A stretch of DNA of 64,000 bases, from positions 4,579,001-4,643,000 of the forward strand of contig OY282353.1 in NCBI GenBank assembly GCA_958295465.1, in the 5' to 3' direction. Source of the stretch: an uncultured Gammaproteobacteria bacterium (GTDB lineage: Bacteria > Pseudomonadota > Gammaproteobacteria > HK1). This document shows positions 18,887 to 27,728 of the stretch, piece after piece (the first letter of the stretch is position 1; every line of letters begins with the position of its first letter). The notes under the pieces are model-generated. The model was not told the DNA's origin, ran no database searches, and saw nothing but the letters and a program-made list of their open reading frames with translations. A program made the position numbers and the translations under genes.

Positions 18887-19047
18887 TGCTCCTGTCTCAA
18901 TGATTTTCCAATGACAATCGCTGATCTTCGGAATCAGACACCTTTATGGTCACCTTGACGGTGTCGCAGATTCGAACGACCCGGACTGTATTGGACGCGG
19001 CGGGCGAAGTACACTGGCCCTTGCGAAGCAACCATCGGGGGAACGTC

Positions 19048-19305
19048 ATGAGCGCCGCGACCTTCGACACTCATCGGGCCGTCAAGGCGCTCCGGAAAGC
19101 CGGTGCCGATGAAGCGATGGCCGAAGCCATCGTGGACACGGCCAGCGTTGCGGCTGGCGCCGCACGTGACCAGCTTGCGACGAAGGCGGACCTCACCGAG
19201 CTTCACACCGCGATCGCCGGACTGGAAGGGCGCATGTACCGCGCCTTGTGGATTCAGGGGGGCGCGATCGTCGCCATCCTCGCCGCGTTGAAGCTACTCG
19301 CGTAG
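19048..19305 (+). CDS. DUF1640/CCDC90-family small coiled-coil membrane protein
   Basis: An 85-residue protein starting MSAATFDTHRAVKALRKAG, with GGGGA six bases before the ATG; the longer frame to 18946 has no support. A helical coiled-coil region (DQLATKADLTELHTAIAGLE) leads to a single C-terminal transmembrane helix (GAIVAILAALKLLA). This is the layout of bacterial DUF1640 proteins, relatives of mitochondrial MCUR1/CCDC90. They are usually short single genes of unknown role. The gene stands alone here. Confidence 0.85.
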   Translation: MSAATFDTHRAVKALRKAGADEAMAEAIVDTASVAAGAARDQLATKADLTELHTAIAGLEGRMYRALWIQGGAIVAILAALKLLA

Positions 19306-19317
19306 CGTCCAGGCCAA

Positions 19318-19436
19318 GCTGTCGCTCCGGGCTGGGAATCGCGTCGTTTGCGACGACTCGGGATGCGCTGCGCTTACCGGCTCGCGAACCTCTCCGCTTC
19401 GATGCCGCAACGATGGCATCGAAGGATCGCATCGGA
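19318..19436 (-). pseudogene. Decayed duplicate of the 5' end of the 4Fe-4S protein gene
   Basis: On the minus strand the frame reads a degraded form of the N-terminus of the protein at 18143-18886: RSFDAIVAA-EAERFASR against RTIDTIVAAVEAEGLASR. At DNA level 18798-18848 and 19381-19430 align over about 50 bases. Stops and shifts interrupt it. It suggests a local duplication separated by the DUF1640 gene. Confidence 0.6.
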
Positions 19437-19456
19437 GAAACGCTGCCGAATCCCCG

Positions 19457-20692
19457 CTACTCGTAGGTGCGGGCGTCCTCGATCACCTTGCCGTCGTTCG
19501 CGAGCGAGCCCGCGGCCACGATCTCGATCTCGCCGCGGAGCTTGCACACCTCCCGCACCGTCGCCGCAACCGCATCGGCAAGGCTCGGATCGTCCGCCTC
19601 GCTCTCGCAACGCAAGGTCATGACGTCCTGGTTGCCGGCGCTGGTGACCACAAGCCTCGCCCGGACGATCTCGCCGTGCCGCCGCACGATCTCGGCGATC
19701 TGGGACGGGTGCACGAACATCCCCCTGATCTTGGTGGTCTGATCCGCGCGTCCCATCCATCCCCTGATCCGGGTGTTGGTGCGCCCGCACGGGCTCGCGC
19801 CCGGCATCACCGCGGAGAGATCGCCGGTCGCGAAGCGCACGAGCGGATAGTCCGGGTTCAATGGAGTCACCACGACCTCGCCGACCTCGCCTTCCGGGAC
19901 CGGGTCACCGGTGCCCGGGCGCACGATCTCCACGATCGCACCTTCGTCGAGGATCATCCCTTCCAGCGCCGGCGATTCGTAGGCGATCAGCCCGACGTCG
20001 GCGGTGGCGTAGCACTGCTTCACCGAGACCCCGCGTTCACCGATGGCGGCGCGAAGGCTTGGAGGAAGCGCCTCGCCCGAGACGAGGCCCCTCCTGATCG
20101 AACTGACGTCTTCGCCAAGCTCGGCCGCCTTGTCGAGGAGGATGTCGAGAAACGACGGGGTGCCGACGTAGACGTTCGGGCGAAGCCGCGCGATCGCCTG
20201 CACCTGGAGTTCGGTCTGGCCGGTGCCGGCGGGAAACACCGCGCAGCCGAGGGCCCGGGCGCCGCTCTCCAGCATCGCGCCGGCCGGCGTGAAGTGGTAG
20301 GAGAAGGCGTTGTGGGCGAGGTCGCCTTTGCGCACCCCGGCCGCGAAGAGCGCGCGCGCCATGCGGAAGGGGTCGGCGCGGCGCGGCGCCGGCTCGAAGA
20401 TCGGACCGGGGGAGGCGAACACGTTCGCGTAGTCACCGACCGGGCCGGGGGTCAGTCCTCCCAGCGGCGGCGAGTCGGACTGCATCGCCATCAGCGCCGG
20501 CTTCCGGAGCACGGGCAGCGCCGCCAGGGCGGCGCGATCCGTCACCGTGTCCGGGTCCACTCCATCGAGGATGCGCTCGATGGCGGGGGCCTGCATCGCG
20601 GCCCGCAGGTGGTCGCGGAGGGCGGCGAACAGCTCCGCCTCGCGCATTTCGGGGGCGCGCGTTTCGAGGGTGTCGTAGTGGTCGATGATCAT
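19457..20692 (-). CDS. Phenylacetate-CoA ligase-like AMP-forming enzyme (PaaK family)
   Basis: A 411-residue adenylate-forming enzyme. The overall length and the motifs YVGTPSFLDILL, GLVSGEALPPSLR, PLVRFATGDLSAVMPG and IRGWMGRADQTTKIRGMFV follow the PaaK fold, with the typical TKIRGMFVHPSQI segment. It would activate an aromatic or related acid with ATP and CoA. It lies downstream (minus strand) of a LIV-type ABC cluster, a common arrangement in proteobacteria, so the transporter and ligase probably share a substrate. The small AT-rich cassette 20717-21363 interrupts the cluster between this gene and livF. Confidence 0.88.
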   Translation of the reverse strand: MIIDHYDTLETRAPEMREAELFAALRDHLRAAMQAPAIERILDGVDPDTVTDRAALAALPVLRKPALMAMQSDSPPLGGLTPGPVGDYANVFASPGPIFEPAPRRADPFRMARALFAAGVRKGDLAHNAFSYHFTPAGAMLESGARALGCAVFPAGTGQTELQVQAIARLRPNVYVGTPSFLDILLDKAAELGEDVSSIRRGLVSGEALPPSLRAAIGERGVSVKQCYATADVGLIAYESPALEGMILDEGAIVEIVRPGTGDPVPEGEVGEVVVTPLNPDYPLVRFATGDLSAVMPGASPCGRTNTRIRGWMGRADQTTKIRGMFVHPSQIAEIVRRHGEIVRARLVVTSAGNQDVMTLRCESEADDPSLADAVAATVREVCKLRGEIEIVAAGSLANDGKVIEDARTYE

Positions 20693-20716
20693 TTCCGCAC
20701 AGTATGCAGCCCATCT

Positions 20717-21148
20717 CTACTCTTCACTCGACCGAGACTTTCGACCCTGATGATATCCCCATCCATATCCACCAAAGAGAATTACCAAGAACGAGATGAG
20801 TTTGTCCAATAAGTCGGAGTGTTTCATAAATACCAGAAATACACCAAAAGAGATCAGCAGGAAGATCACGATGACACCAAATATTGTATTCCTCTTGTGC
20901 CTCCTGTCATCCGCGTCACGCTGCCCTTTGCGATCAATAGCTTCTATATTGGTCAGTTCTGTAGCATATGTCAGATGATCCTCCGTTTCTTTCTACCGAA
21001 TCTTCAATTTCTCACGATCAAGTTCAAGTTCACGATTTTGTATTTCTAGCCAACTTCTAAAATCTTCGGAGTAATTCTCTTCCACTTCCTCTAAACGACC
21101 TTCCTCCGAATCTGAAACCAAAGGACGAATATCCTGCTTCTTGTCCAT
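20717..21148 (-). pseudogene. Small two-helix membrane protein split by one in-frame amber codon
   Basis: From ATG 21148 the frame reads MDKKQDIRPLVSDSEEGRLE and on to LELDREKLKIR (51 residues), then TAG at 20993-20995. The same frame continues without any further stop for 91 codons: KETEDHLTYATELTNIEAID, a basic stretch DDRRHKRN, a hydrophobic helix TIFGVIVIFLLISFGVFLVF, a second helix LDKLISFLVILFGGYGWGY, and a stop at 20717-20719. The joined product would be 142 residues plus the amber position: a charged coiled coil leading into two membrane helices. Its start overlaps the upstream ORF stop (TGATG), implying coupled translation. AT-rich like the methyltransferase island. Function unknown. 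Confidence 0.6.
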
Positions 21149-21363
21149 CAAGAATTCCTCCAGAATCGCATACGTCTGGAGCGCAACTCAGGATGCTTGT
21201 ATCGTACATGAATTCCGCCGAATCGACGGCTACCGAGACGTGGCAGCACAATATCGCTGGACGCGATGTTCGTTATCCCCTTATCTTCTATGTGACGCAA
21301 GAATTCAGACGCTGACAATGTCTCTTCCGTCACTGGGATCGATACTAGACTGGATCGCTTCAT
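21148..21363 (-). CDS. Hypothetical 71-residue protein, first gene of an AT-rich two-gene cassette
   Basis: The ATG at 21363 is preceded by GAGAGG about 9 bases upstream. The product starts MKRSSLVSIPVTEETLSASE, continues ITNIASSDIVLPRLGSRRFG and ends with a basic tail (RSRRMRFWRNS). I recognise no domain. The stop overlaps the next ATG as TGATG. Base composition is lower in GC than the LivF gene immediately to the right, suggesting the pair moved in together. Confidence 0.5.
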   Translation of the reverse strand: MKRSSLVSIPVTEETLSASEFLRHIEDKGITNIASSDIVLPRLGSRRFGGIHVRYKHPELRSRRMRFWRNS

Positions 21364-21387
21364 CGGTCACCACCTCTCCATCATCAT

Positions 21388-22203
21388 CTACGCCAGCCAG
21401 CGCTTGCGCCGGCGGTAGTGCTTGGTGTCGCGGAAGCTCCTGCGCTCGCCCCCGCTGGTGCCCAGGTAGAACTCCTTGACGTCCTCGTTGTCGGCCAGCG
21501 CGCCGGCTACGCCGTCCATCACCACGCGCCCGTTCTCCAGGATGTACCCGTACCGGGCGTAGCGCAACGCCATATTGGTGTTCTGCTCGGCGAGGAGGAA
21601 CGTCACGCCTTCGTTCTCGTTGAGCTTCTTCACGATCTCGAAAATCTCCTCGACGAGCTGCGGGGCGAGACCCATCGACGGCTCGTCGAGGAGGATCATC
21701 GACGGCCTGGCCATCAGCGCGCGGCCGAGCGCGGTCATCTGCTGCTCGCCGCCCGAGGTGTAGCCGGCCATCGCACGGCGGCGCTCCCGGATGCGCGGGA
21801 AGTAACCGTACACCATCTCCAGGTCCCGCTCGATCTCGGCCCTGCCGTCGGTGCGCGTATACGCGCCGGTGAGCAGGTTCTCCTCGACGGTGAGATGGCC
21901 GAAGCAGTGGCGGCCTTCCATGACCTGAATGACGCCCATCTTGACGAGGTCCGAGGGCGTGCGCCCGTCGACGCGTTCGTCCCTGTACATGACCGATCCC
22001 TTCGTCACCTCGCCCCGCTCGGCGCCGAGCAGGTTCGAGATGGACTTCAGCGTCGTGGACTTCCCGGCGCCGTTGGCCCCGAGGAGGGTGACGATACCCC
22101 CCTCGGGAACGTCCAGGGACACCCCCCTGAGCACGAGGATCACGTGATCGTAGATCACCTCGATGTTGTTGACGCTCAGCAGGGGCGTCCCGTTCGTCTC
22201 CAT
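21388..22203 (-). CDS. livF: LIV-type ABC transporter ATPase, LivF family
   Basis: A 271-residue ATPase. Walker A LLGANGAGKST, signature YTSGGEQQM and Walker B MILLDEPSMGLAP are intact, followed by LAEQNTNMALRYA, typical of LivF. The C-terminal ~30 residues (FRDTKHYRRRKRWLA) form a basic extension found in the LivF version that pairs with this type of cluster. It energises uptake together with LivG. It lies at the promoter-distal side of the operon livG-livH-livM-livK-livF on the minus strand. Confidence 0.92.
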   Translation of the reverse strand: METNGTPLLSVNNIEVIYDHVILVLRGVSLDVPEGGIVTLLGANGAGKSTTLKSISNLLGAERGEVTKGSVMYRDERVDGRTPSDLVKMGVIQVMEGRHCFGHLTVEENLLTGAYTRTDGRAEIERDLEMVYGYFPRIRERRRAMAGYTSGGEQQMTALGRALMARPSMILLDEPSMGLAPQLVEEIFEIVKKLNENEGVTFLLAEQNTNMALRYARYGYILENGRVVMDGVAGALADNEDVKEFYLGTSGGERRSFRDTKHYRRRKRWLA

Positions 22204-22331
22204 GGCCTGTCTACCCGTGTGTTTCGGCCGTCTCTACCGCCGACCGGGATTCGCGCCGCCGATCAACCATAGCCGACGTTGGCGGTCAGCCGCGGCTGAC
22301 GTTGATGGTCAGCCACGGCTGACGGTGTTGG

Positions 22332-23669
22332 TCAGCCGCAGTCGCTGTCCATCGACATCCCGCTGCGCGGGGTGATGCCCTTCTCCTTGGCGTACTGCGC
22401 GGAGGACGCCTGGATCATCGGGTCGACGATCGACTTGTCGGTCTCGATCCAGTCGGTGACCTCCTTCCACCTGGTTCCGGTCCATTCCAGGAACTTGACC
22501 GCGCCGCCGCCCTCGTGGTCGGCGCAGCTCACCTTGAGCGGGGACATCAGCCCCTCGGCCCCGAGCTCCTTGATGCGCTCCTCGGTGACGTCCAGGCTCT
22601 CGATGCCCCAGCGGATCTCCTCGCCGGTGAGCGGCTTGGCGCCGAACTTGCCTTGCGCATTGCGGATCGCCTCCATCGTGAGGAGCCCCGCGATGAGGCC
22701 GCGGTTGTAGTAGATCGTGCCCACGCGCTGCGGCGAGATGTGGCCCTTGCCGGCCCCGTGCACCTTGTCGAGGATCTCCTGGATGACCGGGAAATCCGGT
22801 CCGGAGGGATGGAAGCCGGCGGCCACGTAGCCCACCGCCGCCTTGCCGGCGGGAATGACGTCCTCCTCGGCGCCGCTCCACCACACGCCGACGATCTGCG
22901 TGGCCGGGAAGCCGACGCGGGACGCTTCCTTGAGCGCGGTCGGATTCATCACGCCCCAACCGCGCAGGATGACCCAGTCCGGCTTGTAGCGCCGCGCGAT
23001 CTCCAGCCACGTGGCCTTCTGATCGAGCCCGGGATGCGGGATCGGGAAGTGGCGGATCTCGAAGCCGTACATCTCGGATTGCTTGTTGAGGACCGGGATC
23101 GTCTCCTTGCCGTAGCTCGACTCATGGTAGAGGTTGGCGATCTTCTTGCCCTTCAGGTTCCCCATGCCGCCTTCCTTCATCCCGATGTACTTGATCTTCG
23201 CCGTGTTCTGGCTCCAGTAGTTGGTCACCAGGGGGAAGACGTACGGGAAGACCTTGCCGTTGGTGGCGTCGGTGCGCCCGTATCCCATCGAGATGAGCGG
23301 AATCTTGTCGGTGGTGGCCCGCTCGATGAGCCGGTACGTGATGCCGGTCGAGAGCGGATGCACGATGCTCGCGCCGGTCGGGCCCTTGCCCTTGAGGCGT
23401 TCGTAGCACTCCACCCCGCGGTCGGAGTTGTACGCCGTCTCGCACTCCTCCCAGGTGAGCTTCACGCCGCCGATCCCGCCGTCGCGGATGTTGAGCAGCT
23501 CCATGTAGTCTTCCATGCCGCCCCAGAACCCGGAACCGCCCGCGGCATAGGGGCCGGTGCGGTACACGAGGGCGGGGATGAACTGCTCGTCCTGGGCCTG
23601 CGTGGCCGTGAAAGGCCCGAGCACCAGGCTCGCGGCGACCATGGAGAGCAGAGGTCTTGTGATTCTCAT
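22332..23669 (-). CDS. LIV-type ABC transporter substrate-binding protein
   Basis: A 445-residue periplasmic binding protein. The start at 23669 has AGGAGG at good distance, and a Sec signal peptide follows (MRITRPLLSMVAASLVLGPF, then ATQAQ as cleavage region). The mature N-terminus FIPALVYRTGPYAAGGSGFW is typical of the aromatic/branched-chain binding protein group found next to PaaK-like ligases. Cysteine pairs near ECETAYNSDRGVECYE and SADHEGG may be structural. Ligand unknown; an aromatic or branched acid is the best inference from the neighbours. Confidence 0.9.
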   Translation of the reverse strand: MRITRPLLSMVAASLVLGPFTATQAQDEQFIPALVYRTGPYAAGGSGFWGGMEDYMELLNIRDGGIGGVKLTWEECETAYNSDRGVECYERLKGKGPTGASIVHPLSTGITYRLIERATTDKIPLISMGYGRTDATNGKVFPYVFPLVTNYWSQNTAKIKYIGMKEGGMGNLKGKKIANLYHESSYGKETIPVLNKQSEMYGFEIRHFPIPHPGLDQKATWLEIARRYKPDWVILRGWGVMNPTALKEASRVGFPATQIVGVWWSGAEEDVIPAGKAAVGYVAAGFHPSGPDFPVIQEILDKVHGAGKGHISPQRVGTIYYNRGLIAGLLTMEAIRNAQGKFGAKPLTGEEIRWGIESLDVTEERIKELGAEGLMSPLKVSCADHEGGGAVKFLEWTGTRWKEVTDWIETDKSIVDPMIQASSAQYAKEKGITPRSGMSMDSDCG

Positions 23670-23981
23670 CGGTGACTCCTCCTTATCGTCGGTTGTGAAC
23701 CGCCTCCGGGCCGGTAGCGGATCTTCGGTGACCGCCCCCGGAGACACTGACAGGGGATTCTAAGGCACCCGGGCCGCTGCCGTGAACGACGATCCCCATG
23801 CGTCGTCCGCGGCCCACCGCACTCTCGCGACGGCCCGCCGTACACCTCCGGCGGGGCCGGCTCCGGAAACGCCGCACGCTTGGCGATTCAACCGGATCGC
23901 CCGCTCGCACCGGCGGCGGAACCGCCTGCGCTTCCGGGCTGCCGCTCCTGACGTTCGGCTCGTCCTCGCCGCCCGGCCTCC

Positions 23982-25109
23982 TCAGTACGGAAACGGCCAC
24001 TGCCTCAGCTTCTCCTTCGCGATCTGCCACAGCCGGGCGAAGCCGTGCGGCTCCACGATGAGGAAGAAGATGATGGCGCCGCCGAACACGATCAGCTCCA
24101 GGTTCGCCAGCACGTCGCCCGACAGCGTCCCGCCCATCACCGTCGAGGCGAAGATGTTCAGCCCCACCGGCAGCAGCACGATGAACGCGGCGCCGAGGTA
24201 GGAGCCCATGATGCTGCCCAGCCCCCCGATGATGATCATGAACAGGATGTTGAACGAGCGAATGAGGTCGAAGGCCTCGGTATCCGCGTTCCCGACGTAG
24301 GTGAACACGTACATCGCGCCGGCGACGCCGCAGTAGAACGAGCTGATCGCGAACGCGATCAGCTTCGTGCGCAAGGGACGGATACCGATGATCTCGGCCG
24401 CGATGTCCATGTCCCGTATGGCCATCCACGCGCGCCCGGTCGCACTGCGGACCAGATTCTTCGCAAGCAGGGTAAGGACGACGACGACCCCCAGGGTCAC
24501 CAGGTACTTGACCTCGGACGTCGCACGGGGGCCCGAGACGACGACGTTGATCGGCTCGAGGAAGTCGAGCGGACCGCCGGCTTCGGCGAGGCGGCCGAAG
24601 AACGTGGTCTGAGGCGCCGAGGCGACCCCTGCCGGATCATGGTTGGTGAACCAGCCGACGTGGTCGAACAGCCAGAGCAGGAAGAACTGCGATGCCAGCG
24701 TGGTGACCGCGAGGTAGAAGCCCTTGATGCGCAGGCTCGGCAGCCCGAACAGGACCCCGACCAGCGCGGCGAACAGGCCCGAGATGATGAAGCTCGCGAC
24801 GAGGGGGATCTCGGGAAGGCGCAGGACCAGGTTGTAGCAGGCGTAGGCACCTACCGCCATGAACCCGCCGGTGCCCAGCGAGATCTGTCCGGCGTAGCCG
24901 GTGAGCAGGTTCAGCCCCAGCGCGGCCAGCCCGAACACGAGGAACTGGGTCAGGATCGGCCCCATCAGGTATTGCGATCCGGTGAGCGGGGGGACGACGC
25001 ACGCGAACGCGACGAGCCCGATCACGAACCAGTAGTCCTGGCGAATGGGGAAGATCGCCTGGTCGCTTGCGTAGGTGGTCTTGAACTGGCCTGCTTCGCG
25101 GTAAAGCAT
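23982..25109 (-). CDS. livM: LIV-type ABC transporter permease, LivM family
   Basis: A 375-residue permease with about ten membrane segments. The family core ALGLNLLTGYAGQISLGTGG and the cytosolic coupling loop TGRAWMAIRDMDIAAEIIGI are intact. The start MLYREAGQFKTTYASDQAIF at 25109 has a GA-rich upstream sequence; the much longer open frame upstream is a shadow of livG and livH. A gap of about 310 bases separates it from the binding-protein gene. It pairs with the LivH permease at 25172-26386. Confidence 0.92.
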   Translation of the reverse strand: MLYREAGQFKTTYASDQAIFPIRQDYWFVIGLVAFACVVPPLTGSQYLMGPILTQFLVFGLAALGLNLLTGYAGQISLGTGGFMAVGAYACYNLVLRLPEIPLVASFIISGLFAALVGVLFGLPSLRIKGFYLAVTTLASQFFLLWLFDHVGWFTNHDPAGVASAPQTTFFGRLAEAGGPLDFLEPINVVVSGPRATSEVKYLVTLGVVVVLTLLAKNLVRSATGRAWMAIRDMDIAAEIIGIRPLRTKLIAFAISSFYCGVAGAMYVFTYVGNADTEAFDLIRSFNILFMIIIGGLGSIMGSYLGAAFIVLLPVGLNIFASTVMGGTLSGDVLANLELIVFGGAIIFFLIVEPHGFARLWQIAKEKLRQWPFPY

Positions 25110-25171
25110 CTCTTGTCTCTTCTCAGCCTCGTCAGAGTTCGGGCGCCGATACTCCGCGGCGCACGGTGTCG

Positions 25172-26386
25172 TCACACGCGCTCGATGATCTTCTCCCCGA
25201 ACAGCCCTTGCGGCCGCACCAGCAGGAACAGCGTCCCGAGCATGTACGGACTCCAGTTCTCGGTGCCCCCGCCGAAGAACGGGATCCCGACGTAGATCTC
25301 GAAGAGCTTCTCCGTGGACCCGACGATCAGGCCGCCGATGATGGCGCCGGGGATGGAGGTGAACCCCCCGATCAGGATCACCGGCAGGGCCTTGAACGCG
25401 AGCAGCGAGATCGAGAACTGCACCCCCAGCTTCGATCCCCACATCAGGCCCGCGAACAGCGCGACGATCGCCGAGGCCGACCACACCACGGCCCAGATGT
25501 TCTTCAGCGGGATGCCGACCGAGAGCGCCGCCTGGTGGTCGTCGGCCACCGCGCGCAGCCCGCGCCCCACCCGGGTCTTGTTGAAGAACCAGGCCAGTGC
25601 GGCCACGAGTGCTCCCGCGGTCACCGCCGCCACGACGTCGAAGATGCTGACGAAGAGGCCGAGGCTCTCGCGGAGCCAGGCGATGGGGACGTCGGGGATG
25701 CCGATGTCGAGGGCGTGCACGTCGGCGTCCCATACCCCCTGCGCCACCCCCTCGATGACGAAGTTCAACCCGATCGCGGCCATGAACAGGATGATGGGCT
25801 CCTGGTTGACGAGCGGGCGGAGCACGATCCGCTCGATGGCGATGGCCATCATGATCATCACCAGCAGGGTCACCGCGAGCGCGCGCCACAGTATCGCCCC
25901 GTCGAGGAAGAAGCAGGCCGCCGCGAGGCCGAGCAGGACGCCGGCCGCCCAGTTCGGGGTACGGGCCCCGACGGTGAGCATCAGGAAGGCCAGCTCGACG
26001 ATGAAGATCGCCCGCCACATCGGCTGGCCGCCGTCGAGCAGGATCGGCAGCAGCACCACGGCGAGCGCCGCGATCACCACCGGGGTACGGCCGTACCGCT
26101 TCGGTGCGTCGAGCACGGTGGTGTAGCGCCGCAATCCCCAGATGCCCGCGGCGAGCAGCGCGAAGGCCACCGCGAGCCAGCCGGTCCAGCTCCAGAAGCC
26201 CGGCCCGACCTCCAGCATCAGCACGAAGGTGAGGGCCGCGAACAGCACGAAGGCGCCCTGCGCGAAGTTGAAGATCTGGGACGCCTTGAAGATCAGCACC
26301 AGACCCAGGGCGACCAGTGAATACATGATGCCGGTCAGCAGCCCGCCGAGCAGCACCTCGAAGAAAAACAGGAGTTCTTCCATCAT
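25172..26386 (-). CDS. livH: LIV-type ABC transporter permease, LivH family (long form)
   Basis: A 404-residue permease, about 100 residues longer than ordinary LivH. The first part (GIMYSLVALGLVLIFKASQI, NFAQGAFVLFAA) and the last part (ALVAALAWFFNKTRVGRGLR, AVADDHQAALSVGI) are standard; between them lie extra helices around residues 80-165. This long form is known in LIV clusters that also carry an acyl-CoA ligase. A second ATG at 26383 is equally possible as start. Together with LivM it forms the membrane channel. Confidence 0.9.
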   Translation of the reverse strand: MMEELLFFFEVLLGGLLTGIMYSLVALGLVLIFKASQIFNFAQGAFVLFAALTFVLMLEVGPGFWSWTGWLAVAFALLAAGIWGLRRYTTVLDAPKRYGRTPVVIAALAVVLLPILLDGGQPMWRAIFIVELAFLMLTVGARTPNWAAGVLLGLAAACFFLDGAILWRALAVTLLVMIMMAIAIERIVLRPLVNQEPIILFMAAIGLNFVIEGVAQGVWDADVHALDIGIPDVPIAWLRESLGLFVSIFDVVAAVTAGALVAALAWFFNKTRVGRGLRAVADDHQAALSVGIPLKNIWAVVWSASAIVALFAGLMWGSKLGVQFSISLLAFKALPVILIGGFTSIPGAIIGGLIVGSTEKLFEIYVGIPFFGGGTENWSPYMLGTLFLLVRPQGLFGEKIIERV

Positions 26387-26413
26387 CTGCGCTATCGCTC
26401 CGTTCGTCCCCGC

Positions 26414-27589
26414 TCATCCCTCGCCGAGATAGGCGCGGATCACCACCGGGTCGTTGCGCACTTCGTCCGGTGTCCCCTCGGCAATCTTCACGCCGTGGTC
26501 GAGCACCACCACGTGGTTCGAGATGTCCATGACGACGCTCATGTCGTGCTCGATCAGCACCACCGTCGTCCCGAACTGATCGTTCACGTCGAGGACGAAG
26601 CGGGCCATGTCCTCCTTCTCTTCGAGGTTCATCCCCGCCATCGGCTCGTCGAGAAGCAGCACCTTGGGCTCCATCGCCAGCGCCCGCGCGAGCTCCACCC
26701 GCTTTTGCAGGCCGTAGGGCAACCGGCCGACCGGGGTGCGGCGGATCGCCTGGATCTCGAGAAAGTCGATGATGCGCTCGACGAACTCGCGATGCCTGAT
26801 CTCTTCCTTCTGCGCGGGACCGAGGTACAGGGCGTCGGTGAGGAAGTTGTATTTCATCTTGAGCAGCCGGCCGGCCATGATGTTGTCGAGGGTGCTCATG
26901 CCCCGGAACAAGGCGATGTTCTGGAACGTCCGGGCGAAGCCGAGCCGCGCGGCCTCGAACGTCTTCAGATGCGTCCGGTCCTGACCCTCGAACAGGATGC
27001 GCCCGCTCGTCGGCCGGTAGAACCCGCTGACCACGTTCAGCATCGAGGTCTTGCCGGCACCGTTCGGCCCGATAATCGAGAACACTTCCCCCGGATGCAC
27101 CGAGAAGCCGACGTTCTCCAACGCGGTGACCCCGCCGAAGCGGAGCAGGACGTCCTCGACCTTCAGGAACGATTCCGCGGACGCGGCGCCGGCCGTCTGG
27201 TGGCGTTTGCGCATGTCGGCGAGGGCGAGGATCGCCGCATCGCGCGACTCGAACAGGTTGGCGCGAAACTGCGCACTCCGGGCGTGGGACCGGATCGATT
27301 CGCGTACCTCCACGTTCACGCCGAAGCGGGCGGTGCCGAGCCCGTGGGTGATGTTCGCGCGCTTGCCGCGCTCGGCAAACGTGGCCCACGCCTCGGGCGC
27401 GATCTCGCAGTGCTCGTAGTTGACGAGGAAGTACCAGCGCGAGCCGGTCTCGCCGAGCCGGGCCTCGATCTCGTCGTAGAAGGCATCGACGTCGGCGCCG
27501 CCACGGAAGGCCAGCCCTGAAAAATCGACTTCGAGGATCTCCCGGCCTTCGTGGAACGTGATCCGCTCTGCCGTCGATCGCTCGCTCAT
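26414..27589 (-). CDS. LivG-type ABC ATPase fused to an N-terminal STAS/SpoIIAA-like domain
   Basis: A 391-residue protein from the ATG at 27589 (GGGAG upstream). Residues ~8-128 (ITFHEGREILEVDFSGLAFR, then WYFLVNYEHCEIAPEAWATF and later FGVNVEVRE) look like a SpoIIAA/STAS-like alpha-beta domain. Residues ~140-391 are a normal LivG ATPase with Walker A IIGPNGAGKTS (about 173-182), Walker B VLLLDEPMAGMN and the LIEHDMSVVMDISNHVVVLD segment; the signature loop reads LPYGLQKRVELA rather than LSGGQ. STAS domains typically act as regulatory or anchoring modules. Here the domain might gate uptake or bind the ligase; this is inference. Confidence 0.85.
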   Translation of the reverse strand: MSERSTAERITFHEGREILEVDFSGLAFRGGADVDAFYDEIEARLGETGSRWYFLVNYEHCEIAPEAWATFAERGKRANITHGLGTARFGVNVEVRESIRSHARSAQFRANLFESRDAAILALADMRKRHQTAGAASAESFLKVEDVLLRFGGVTALENVGFSVHPGEVFSIIGPNGAGKTSMLNVVSGFYRPTSGRILFEGQDRTHLKTFEAARLGFARTFQNIALFRGMSTLDNIMAGRLLKMKYNFLTDALYLGPAQKEEIRHREFVERIIDFLEIQAIRRTPVGRLPYGLQKRVELARALAMEPKVLLLDEPMAGMNLEEKEDMARFVLDVNDQFGTTVVLIEHDMSVVMDISNHVVVLDHGVKIAEGTPDEVRNDPVVIRAYLGEG

Positions 27590-27728
27590 CGGTGCGCTCC
27601 CTGGCCGGGCGGCGCCGGAATCGAGGGCCGGTTCCGATCCTGGAAAAGGCGTGTCCCGGGAACGGCGCATCCCAGGCCGCGGGCGTCCCGCCCGCAAGCG
27701 TGTGTCGCGGATCCGTGACCGGCCGGCA

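Noticed and set aside
23982..27389. 1135-codon minus-strand open frame.
   Set aside because: Only its last 375 codons (LivM, from 25109) are real; the rest is a frame-shifted shadow of livH and livG.
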